Assembly (NCBI GenBank): GCA_903813345.2 | Contig: CAIIXF020000012.1 | Location: 5,829,001-5,893,000 of the forward strand | DNA: 64,000 nt | Reading direction: 5' to 3' | Source of the DNA: Owenia fusiformis | Taxonomy: Eukaryota > Annelida > Polychaeta > Sabellida > Oweniidae | Shown here: piece by piece, positions 1 to 10,100 of the stretch | Layout of the letters: each line of letters begins with the position of its first letter | How positions within the stretch are numbered: the first letter of the stretch is position 1 | Made by a program: the position numbers and the translations under genes | Notes under the pieces: generated by a model | What the model saw: the letters and a program-made list of their open reading frames with translations, nothing else | Databases searched by the model: none | What the model was told of the DNA's origin: nothing

Positions 1-901
1 TTACTTTTCAAATATGAGAGAATCCAGGTTATTTAGCCATAAACTGAATTGAATTGTAGCATCGAATTTATACATACATGTAGTACTTTACTTTACATTT
101 AATGTTTAAACACATGTATGTAGGTATATATTGATTGATAAAATGGTGAGCTTTACTAATGTGAATCTAGTAATATTTTATATATGTGTGTATTTACATA
201 AGGGCAGAATATACTGTTCAAAATCATTTCCCCATTTTTAAAGTGGAAGCAGAATTCAAAACCTCATACTGCAAGCATAAATGATCTCAGAAAAACTGAG
301 TGCTACACTGTTAAAAATCTGTTAAATCTCTGTCAGAAGTATAAAAATTGATACATTTTTACCACAAAAAAGCATCTATTACTTTTTGGATAAAAAACCT
401 GGGGAGATCGCTTTATATGTCATTCAATGACATGTACTGCGCAACAAAGTTTTTCACTGGTGTTAATAAAACAGGTTGATAAATGAATTACTAGGCTTCA
501 AAGTAGGACTCACAGTGCTATGCTAAACTATTACAGGTAATTTCAAACCAAATATGTCAAATAAGGCCAGGTATATAATTAATGTGAACAGGATATCATC
601 ATCGCCATATAAACTTTAGAAAATAACTGCCTCACCAACGTTTAGATTCTGAATTCTCCTCTGCTCAAAGATTACTTATCATGATCACCCCCCCCTCCTA
701 AATAAAACTCCCCAACATTGCAGCAATCATATAATAATGATATCACAATGAAAAGATAAAGCACAAGATACCTAACAATTTCATCTAATCCTATTAGCTA
801 GAGCATAGCTATATAAGCTAATACATCCAATATACTGAGCATCTCTATTTCATCTCGGCAATCATAATCACACCGTTTGCAGTCTAGTTCACTTTTCTAT
901 T
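1..901. other. Non-coding, no gene seen
   Basis: AT-rich sequence with stops in all frames and no domain-like translation. No tandem repeat or convincing inverted repeat was seen before the foldback element that starts at 902. Confidence 0.5.
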
Positions 902-1320
902 CCTAACACCTAGAAATGCATAAGATACTTTGTCTAATTGTATTGTTAAGTATTAAAGCCTTAGTAACATCTAACATTCAACCGATAAACCATTAATAAG
1001 GAACAGACAAATAAAAACAAATACATAATTATTACTAATAAGCCAAATGGGCTGCTCATGAATTGCAAGGTATAGTAGAGTGTAGTAATTTAGGTATTGA
1101 ACATTTTGTCTGAACCTGTGACACTCTACTATACCTTGCATTTGGCTTTCATGAGCAACGAATTTGGCTTATTAGTAATGATTATATATTTGTTTTTATT
1201 TGTCTGTTCCTTATTAATGGTTTATCGGTTGAACGTTAGATGTTGATAAGGTACTTTCAAGAATATACTAAACAATCCAATTAGACAAACAAAGTATCTT
1301 ATGCATTTCTAGGTGTTAGG
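902..1320. repeat. 420-bp foldback (inverted-repeat) element
   Basis: The two halves are near-perfect reverse complements. The left end begins CCTAACACCTAGAAATGCAT and the right end finishes ATGCATTTCTAGGTGTTAGG. Arms of about 180 bp face each other around a short centre near 1080-1125. A second, inner inverted pair (ACTCTACTATACCTTGCA-like) surrounds the centre. No open reading frame is present. It looks like a non-autonomous foldback or MITE element. No clear target duplication was found. Confidence 0.8.
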
Positions 1321-2091
1321 TATAGTAGTGTGTGTGACCTGATAATTCAATACTACATGTGTTTATTGAATATCAATAATTTGCTATTTAAATGATGAAT
1401 TGTAAAGATGTAGGTCTATATGGTATATAGTCAACAGTACTCTGATTTGTTCAAGTGAAACATTGGATAAATCCTAGCTTAAGCTAGATATAATTAATGA
1501 TTACTCCACAGGTATTCCTTTTAAGGAGTATTAAGATATTCATTGGTATCAATAGATATCTTAATGTAGACAATGGTTCAAAGTTGGTCCCACATAAAAA
1601 TTACCATGTGCCTGGTTAACATCCATATGATGCATATTCTATGCAATCAGATGTTGAAGTATTACATTCATCTTCAATGGAAGATCATGAATATGGAAAT
1701 ATTCATCACTTTTGACATTTCTTATAGTCAGTTGAGCAAGGATCCTCGATGATCATTCTGAACAGCGTGTTAGTGTGACAGAGGGTTCAAAATTGATGTA
1801 CATTTTCATTATTACTGTAATATGGCTCAGCATGCAAAAAGTCCAGGACATAGGCCCAAAAACATGTATAAAAATTGAACTTTTTACTTGGTGAAGAGGA
1901 CAAAGGGGCATTCTCGGCCACGGGGCATTCCCAAAAAAACCTTGGTATAAGGTGAAGATCCTGGGCATTGTTAGATTTTTTACAATATATATCACCACAT
2001 CGATAATATATGATGCGTCTAATTTGAAGCGTCAATAAAGAAACCATATAAAACAAAGAATTATTATTGAAGATCATCCGACAATGCTCCA
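1321..2091. other. Non-coding, no gene seen
   Basis: AT-rich sequence without recognisable coding or repeat structure. The open frames on the minus strand near 1753-2092 are short, overlap each other and have no recognisable domain. Confidence 0.45.
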
Positions 2092-2251
2092 TTGGCCAAA
2101 AATTCTTCCAAAATCATGCAGTTTTTCACCATTTTAAGCACTTCTCAAGATTTTAGCCATTTTTGTGACAGAATTGTCAATGTGAACCCCCCTGGAAAAT
2201 TTGGAAAACTGAACTCCCCCCCCTCCTTGGCAAATCCTGGCTACAGGCCTG
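2092..2251. repeat. CAGGCC...GGCCTG repeat family, 5'-truncated copy
   Basis: It matches the better preserved copies at 22384-22579 and 51014-51126: a TGGCCAAAA start, an ATCATGCAGTTTTTCACC core, a C-rich stretch, then AATCCTGGCTACAGGCCTG at the right end. The left terminal repeat found in the other copies is missing here. Confidence 0.7.
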
Positions 2252-2351
2252 GCACATTACATGTACCTTTTCCAAATCAAACTACAGTGGGAGACATTTA
2301 AAAACCTCAATCATCAAAAGTTGTCATAATGAGCTAAATTCTAAGTTTCAT

Positions 2352-2381
2352 CATGGGCTTTCAATTAGTTGAAAGCCCATG
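2352..2381. repeat. Minimal palindromic insertion (hairpin H1) with target duplication
   Basis: A 30-bp palindrome with arms CATGGGCTTTCAA and TTGAAAGCCCATG around a 4-base centre. It is flanked on both sides by GTTTCAT (2345-2351 and 2382-2388). The intact relatives of the host element have a single copy of this motif and no hairpin at the same place (4621-4635), so this is an insertion with a 7-bp target duplication. Relatives occur at 13946, 23169 and, less exactly, 46948. Confidence 0.8.
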
Positions 2382-2547
2382 GTTTCATGTCTCAAACTCT
2401 TCCAAGCGGTAGAAAAATAATTCTCGTTCACTTTAAGCAGCACAATCAAGGCAATAAATGAATCCAAAGCTTCAGTTTTCATGGATCGCCATATTTGTGA
2501 TCTAAGGTGAACTGACTCCCAGAATGCAACATCAATAATCTTATTTA

Positions 2548-2960
2548 CCCCAGCTAGGGACAATCTGCGCAAGGTTCCATTTTTTGGTTCGGTTTTTCGC
2601 ACATGCGCATAAAATCCAGCAATTTAATTGGTTCAAATTATTTAAATGCATGCGCAATCAATAACTAGGTTAGAACTTATAATTTAAGATAGATGTCACT
2701 TACGTTCATTCACAGAAGTCCCTACCCATAATTCATCTTTAATTGCGGAAATATAATAGTTTAGTATAAAAACAAAAGCATACACAGAACAGAAGTGTAA
2801 TAACAGAATGTTAAGTGACCCCCAATGTGTGGACGTTTGATATACAAATTTAAACTGAACTGATCGCAGAAAACCAATTTGAATCATGGGAAGGAAGTAC
2901 TTCCATTAATGAAAAACCGAACCGAGTAAAAACCGAACCTATCGCGCAGATTGGCCCAAC
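2548..2960. mobile_element. 413-bp inserted element with CAATCTGCGC inverted ends
   Basis: It sits inside the older TACAGTGGGG element. Subterminal inverted repeats are GGGACAATCTGCGC at 2557-2570 and its complement GCGCAGATTGGCCC at 2944-2957, each followed inward by a GGTTCGGTTTTT-type stretch. TCTTATTTA occurs immediately outside on both sides (2539-2547 and 2961-2969), a 9-bp target duplication. The host sequence is continuous across the junction when compared with the intact copies. A 9-bp duplication is typical of Mutator-like elements, but no transposase is present and the superfamily is uncertain. Confidence 0.7.
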
Positions 2961-2984
2961 TCTTATTTATTTGTGACAGGTTGG

Positions 2985-3101
2985 CTAGTCTTGTAGAAGG
3001 CTTTAGCATATTTGTTGATTTTTAAAATTTGGATATTTGTTTCCAAATATATCCAAATTTAAAAAATCAACTTGAAATGCTAAAGCCTTCTACAAGACTA
3101 G
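2985..3101. repeat. 117-bp near-perfect hairpin element
   Basis: The left arm starts CTAGTCTTGTAGAAGGCTTT and the right arm ends AAAGCCTTCTACAAGACTAG. The arms run about 52 bp with a few mismatches around a short centre near 3037-3047. Such a structure fits a foldback MITE. It breaks the old TACAGTGGGG copy on its left. Confidence 0.8.
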
Positions 3102-3143
3102 TGTTAAAATTGATGAATCAATCAATCATTTGAAGAAATCAGA

Positions 3144-3721
3144 TACAGTGGGGGACAAAAACAAAACTCAACGTTCACAAGTTGTCACAATGAGCTTATT
3201 TCCAAGTTTCGTGTCTCAGACTCTCCCAAGCGGTAGAAAAATAATTCCCGTTCACTAAAGTAGCACAATAAATGAATCCAAAGCTTCATACCTGCAAATA
3301 ATGGATAAATCCCTACCAAATCGAATGAATGTTTTCATGAATCGCCATGTTTGTTATCCAAGGACGGTTGACTCCCAGAATGCAACATCAGTTAGCCGTA
3401 TTTACTCATGACAGGTTTCAAAATGCCGGAACAGCATTTTTAAAGCTGGCACGTGTCATGTTGCATTCTGGGAGCCAATCCTCCGATCCTGCGCAATCGG
3501 GCGACAAAATCACCTCAACATTTGAAGAGTCGGCATAACATGTGAATGTGCAATTCAACTTTTGAAGATTTTATTTGTCATTAGGGACACAAATTCCACT
3601 ATATTTGGACTTACTAAGATGTAGAAAATAGAGCACTGAATACACTGAGGTAAGAATTTATTACATGTGCGACAGCATGTAATTTTCATAGCTTTTGCAA
3701 TTCTTTGTGATACCCACTGTA
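3144..3721. mobile_element. Non-autonomous DNA transposon, TACAGTGGGG family (copy A1)
   Basis: 578 bp with inverted ends TACAGTGGGGG and CCCACTGTA, consistent with TA target-site duplication as in Tc1/mariner-type elements. It is almost identical in length and sequence to the copy at 4562-5139. Inside is a second inverted pair, ACTCCCAGAATGCAACA near 3370 and TGTTGCATTCTGGGAG near 3457. There is no transposase frame. It lies about 480 bp upstream of the UBASH3 start codon. Confidence 0.85.
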
Positions 3722-4197
3722 ATAATTAGCAAAATTATTTTGGAAAAATAAATTCAACGAAAAGAGCTAAAATAATTAGCTAAAATCCACAAACTACATG
3801 TTTATACATGACTCAAATCGTTTAGGATTTCAATTACATACCTTCTATTCTCATAGGTGATTTGGTCACCTTACATTTCGTCCTAAATACAGGATACAAT
3901 TATTCAGAACTTCAAAACAAATTAAGGATGCGCTGGATAAGCGAACGGTGATGTTTAAGCAATTTTCCGAACACAGAGTTGTTTTTAATTTTCTTGCTTA
4001 AGAATTAATATATGCCGTCCTGTATATATTTAGATTTTTATGAATCTAACAGTCATTCCTTAACACCTAAGCATATTTATTCACCATTATGACCGTGGTA
4101 AAGTGAAAACATATGCCCCCATTATATGTCCCCGGCCGGGGATGACAAAAATTACACAAAACGAAAATGTAGATTTGAGTTTCCCGGTAATTTAAAA

Positions 4198-7100
4198 ATG
4201 GCCGCCGTTGAATTACCCCCTAGAATCCGGAAGCAATCCATCGTTGAAAATGCCGAAAAAGCGAGGAGTGACAGAGATGTTCTTTTGCAGATGGGATTCT
4301 CAAAGCTGAGAGCGTAAGTTGGCATAATTTGTAATGATTCTGATCGTTTATAATACAGAATGAGACATTTCTTTACAGATTTCAAAATAAATAAATAAAA
4401 AATCCTCAAATCTTTGCACAGTCGCAGCAGCTTCATCTCTGCACAGAATAACATTAACAATCACAACGAGGATATTATACACGTACTTGTACATGCGTTT
4501 GATGCAAGATTCATGCATATGGACCGATAATGAATTAAATGACCTCTCAGTCACCAGTACCTACAGTGGGGGACAAAAACAAAACTCAACGTTCACAAGT
4601 TGTCACAATGAGCTAATTTCCAAGTTTCATGTCTCAAACTCTCCCAAGCGGTAGAAAAATAATTCCCATTCACTAAAGTAGCACAATAAATGAATCCAAA
4701 GCTTCATACCTGCAAATAATGGATAAATCCCTAACAAATCGAATAAATGTTTTCATGAATCCCCATGTTTGTTATCCAAGGACGGTTGACTCCCAGAATG
4801 CAACATCAGTTAACCATATTTACTCATGAAAGGTTTCCAAAATGGCGGAACAGCATTTGAAAGCTTGCACGTGTCATGTTGCATTCTGGGAGCCAATCCT
4901 CCGTTCCAGCGCAATCGGGCGACAAAATCACCTCAACATTTGAAGAGTCGGCATAACATGTGAATATCCACTTCAACTTTTGAAGTTCTTATTTGTCATT
5001 AGGGACACAAATTCCACTATATTTGGACTTACTTAGAGAGAGAAAATAGAGCACTGAATACACTGAGGTAAGAATTTATTACATGTGCGACAGGATGTAA
5101 TTTTCATAGCTTTTGCAATTCTTTATGATCCCCACTGTAGTATGTATCCAACAGACTGACTAGAAGTCAGTCTGTTATGATGTACTACTTTCCTGTGGAA
5201 ATTGCAGTGAAATTTTTTGCACAAAATTATCAATTGGAGGAAACATTTTTTCAATAAAATAAACATTACAAAATTTCAATTAAATAGTAAGGTACAATTA
5301 AATGCAATAAAAAGTAACACAGCATATTGTCTAGTGGAAATAAAGCTAGTTGAAGTAAAAATTTGCAAATTAATTTTACCCAATCGGCCATTTTGAATAG
5401 CACTTCCTATGTAAACAAATATTTGGAATTACCAAACTTTAACATAGGTGCCTTATAGTCTGAATATAATTCAGACTAAATAGGATATAGTCTTCACCAG
5501 TACCGCTTGTCTCATTTTGAACAATGTTATCTCAGTCTCAAGTGAAATCAACACTGAACGACACATTTCTTTACAGACATCAAAATAAAAAAAAATCTCC
5601 CTTGCACAGTTGCAGCAGCTTCATCTCTGCGCCGAATAACAATCACAACGAGGATATTATACACGTACATGTACATGAGTTTGATGCAAGACTTATGCAT
5701 ATGGACCGATAATGAAACAAATGACATTTTTGAACAGTGTTATCTCAGTCTCAAGTGAAATGAACACTGAGTAGATTAGAGTGAATAGAAAAAAAACTTA
5801 TCTTTATTTAGTTAATCTGAAAGTAAACATTCATATCAAGACATAAGAACAGCGATTATTGTCTTTTAATGAAGTGACTGTTCCTAATTGAAATCACAGT
5901 GCAGTGATCATGGCAATGTTAGGATGTCAGAGAATGCATTCCTACACTGGTCAGTATCAAGATGCGGTAACGGCCGTTACCTTCTCATCTAAGATGGTGG
6001 ATGGAAAGTGTTGATATGCTTTGATATTTGAACTTTATAAGCCTAATATATATCATGGAAACTTTGTAGTATGACAATTTGTTCTTAAATCATACGAGGG
6101 CATCGTGATTCAACTATACGTTACACCGCTTAAGGGAAGGTAACTTAGATTTTGATTTTGCAAATGATATGTTAACTGATCTGTGGTGATGCTGTAACAT
6201 TGAGAGTTTATAATAGAGGGCCAGTTCACATAGCAAAACCTGATATATAAGAAGTGGGGGCTCACATCTCGATTCCCAATTTCAATTAATTAATCGACAT
6301 CGATGTCCTGACATTTAGCTTCTGTTTTTGATAAGAAAAGTTGCTATCTGGCACGTCTATTGCATCGTATCGTATGGTCCAGGATAAATGCTACATTTTA
6401 CAACCGTAATGTACAAAAACTGCACAGTATAGCAAAGTGCATCATTTTGGTCTGAAACAAAAATATCTATATTATTAACTATATGTAGTAACCGCATCAT
6501 CTTGGAAACAGACGTGTCAGTTATCGTATCATGCACTTCCAGTTACCAGCTTCCCTTAAGCGATATAACATATAGTTGAATTATGGCGTCCACGTATGAT
6601 TAATTTACGAACAGATGGTCAAACTCCAAAATTTCAATAATATATTGTAAGGCTTATCAAGTTCAAATATCTAAGCATTAGGTCAATTATAAAGTAGTTT
6701 TATTTGACGAAAACAAAAAATATCGAAATCGACACTTTCCGTCCGTCATCTTAAATGAGAAGGTAACGGCCGTTACCGCATCTTGATACTGACCAGTGTT
6801 CTATATCCATACAGATTTCAACAGCACAGTTGTTCAGGGATTGAGTTGTCTAAGGGGATGTCTTGTATTTTTGTGATGATACTAACCAAAGAAATGCTAG
6901 GTAACAATAGTGAATGTATGACATCAGTTACTACATGTACAAGTATTAGAATAAGCATATAATATATGTACTGTATAAACACATGGAGGTCAGGCAGTTT
7001 CGGGGGGAGGGGGGCTCAAGCATGTAATGCCTATTATAGATATAAGTATGGCACATTCCCTGTGACTTAATTATCAAAATTTCAGAAATGCATAGTTAAG

Positions 7101-10100
7101 AATGTTTCTTACATCAACAAAATGATTATTGCACAGCTATTGCCAAATTTGGAAAGTGCTTAATTTTTCTCCTAACCAAGGGCTTGAAATTTCTTAATTT
7201 CCTTGTCTTAATATACCCTCTATCATACATTATATTCATTTGGACCAAATAATATAATAATGTAATTGGTTGAAAGTAACAATTGTGTTTTTAAACCCAA
7301 ATCCATGTACGATGCGTTTTTTAGCTGTATTTATGTTTTCTTATTGCAGAGAGAAAGCTCTTGCATCAACTGGACACCAGGGGGTAGACATCGCCTCCAA
7401 CTGGTGAGTTCTTTTATACAACCCACATAAGATTATTTCACCCTCTTATCATATGTTCAAATCTCGTAATATGATTAAGACTGCTAACATTGCAAAATAG
7501 GCTTGGTCAGTTTTCAATTGAATGTGTGTTTCATCAGTGGTGGATCCAGGGGGGATCCCCCTTTTTTGCAGAAAAAAAATTGGGCCCAAAAATGTTTTGC
7601 CTTAAAGCCTCAAAAAGTGGGCCTTTTTAGTCAGTACTTGGCCTTGTAAGGTCTTATTTTTTAGTTTAAGGCCAAATTTTGAAGAAAATAGGCCTCAAAA
7701 TTTCAAAATTTTCGGCCCTAGGGGCCCAAAGTTTTTTTCTCTGACCTTGGGCCCCCCTCATTGGTTTCCAGATCAGCCCCTGTTCATCTTAATATAAGTC
7801 ATGCATCAGTCACATTCTCACTGGTCATCAAAGGTGGCGGATGGTTAGTGTCCATTTCAATATTTTTCGTTTTCATTGAATTAAACTATGTTGAAGTTGT
7901 CACAATCCTTTGATATTTTAACTTTACCAGGAACATATGACATGGAAACTCTGGAGTATGGTCATTTTTTCAAATACCATACGTAGGCACCACAGTTCAA
8001 CGATATCTTAAACTTCCGTAAAGCGGTGGAAGATATCGTTGCACTGTGGCACCCACGCATGATATATGAACAAATTATCATACTCCAAAGTTCCGATGTC
8101 ATATAAGCCTGATTTGGTTCAAATTAAAGAGAGTTACATTCATATGATTAACATATAATGGATTTATGTAAGATAATTAAAACATATTAAAATTGTGTGT
8201 TATATGATAAAGGTTAAGAGGATAATTAATCTTTACCCAAGAGAAATTGTCTATGCCTGTGCAACTCATACACATGCATCGCTATAAGAAGCAAGGTCTC
8301 CTTATCATCATTGTATACAATTCCTAAAATCACTTTAAGAGTAAAATCATTGTTCGTTACATTTAGATTTCCCCTTGCTTTTTCTGACATTCGTAAAGCT
8401 GGTGGGCAGGTAATGCTTAACACTTTCTCTTTCGTTAAGGTCACAAAAATTACAAATTTCTGATATAGGTGTGTCACCGTCACGGCGTCTACTATTTACA
8501 TCATATGATGAGGTTAACAACTTAACCATCATTTTGCAGAGGTACAACCGTATCCCACATTTAACATCAACTATAAAGTAGTTTAATTCAATGAAAACTA
8601 AAAGTATTGAAATCGACAATTACCCCCCGCCATCTTAGATGCGAAGGTTATGGCCATTTGCTGTCTCTTGTACTGAATTTTGACCTTCCCCTTTCAGCTC
8701 TTGTGTTTAGATATTTTCCTCCATTTTCAGGCTACTGTCACATCTGAATGACCCCACACTCGATGAAGTGACCCCCAGGGATTATATTGTATACTTGTGT
8801 CCCACTGGGCCCTTGTTAAAGCAGCTTCAATTGTTCTGGTATAAGTCAAGGGCACAAACTGAATGGAATCTTGCCCACAACTACCTACCACATATCACGC
8901 TATGTTCATTTTTCAAGGTAAGGGGCTATCTCATAACATGTCTGACTTTACAGTAAAACCTGTCTTAAAATTTTGCATTTGTAACAAATGGCAGGTGGTG
9001 TGTATTGCATGTTAATGCCTTAGTTGTTCGAACGATCATGGTTCACTGTCATTATAATCATCCTCTACCATACACTGTTACAGGTCCCAGATAACAAAGT
9101 GATAGAAGTAGCAAGAAATATACGAGTAATAGCCGACAGAATGGCTGCCCAAATGCCACAAAAACTCCTCCTTGACTACTACAATGCATCAAACTTTATC
9201 GGAATCTTTCTAAACAAGCAAAATGTACCCATTATGAAACAAGTCATCAATGAATTTGCGGCAGAAGCCAAAAAAATAGGTAAGGATTGTTATGTCACCA
9301 TCAGAAGTGGCGACATCTTATTAAAATCTCCACTGTTTTATGGACAATGTTTGGCTGTTGGTGTTTGGTGGTTGGCTATAGGGAAGTACTGTAATGCTCT
9401 CAGCCTAGGCCTTCAATGAATTATCAATGTATTATGTGAATTTATATGCAAATTAAAATCATAACCTAAAACTATTTTCTCTTCAAGGGGTAGACGTAGA
9501 ACCACATAAGAAAGAGCTGCATATATCACTAGCCTACCAGTTCAAGTCAGAACACCAGAAGACCCTAGAGTCCCTTAGTAAAGAAATAGACCTTAAATCT
9601 GAAGCACATTGGGACTTAAGGCTCTACTCAAGGGATCCAAGGTGTAAAGATAAACAGGTAAGCGTAAGAGGGGGAGAAATCCCAGGGTTCAAAGATGACA
9701 TACGCCTATAATGTAAATCTGTATTGAGATGACATCGTCGCTGATTGGTTTTGCGAGTCGATCGTTGATTGGTTTAAAACTAGGTCAATTTGAAAACCAA
9801 GATGGAGGGTAAACAAAAATATACGTACTTCCGGGAAAGGAGGTGCGCGAAGGAGGAAATCTTATGTCACCAATTGAATCATGGAGTTTTCCCTCCTCTT
9901 GGTAAGCGTCAAACTTGCTAAGATCCTCATCTGTGAACTAAGAATATTTCAGGGTTTCCTTCAAAACAGTTGAGCTTCAGACTGGCTAAAATCCTCATTT
10001 GCAAACTTTACGTAAAACTACAAGGATTTCAGGGTTTCTTTCAAAACTCAAATACCACCCAACAAATTTTCCTCATTCGTTCCACCAAAAAATAATAAAA

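Larger units (their letters stand above)
2283..2984. mobile_element. Old, interrupted copy of the TACAGTGGGG element (copy A3)
   Basis: It starts TACAGTGGGAGACA and follows the first half of the intact copies at 3144-3721 and 4562-5139: the AGCGGTAGAAAAATAATTC segment, the AATGAATCCAAAGCTTC segment and the GACTCCCAGAATGCAACATC segment. It is interrupted by a 30-bp hairpin at 2352 and a 413-bp element at 2548. It resumes at 2961 (TCTTATTTA..TGTGACAGG) before being cut off at the hairpin element from 2985. Divergence is clearly higher than between the two intact copies, so this copy is older. Confidence 0.75.
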
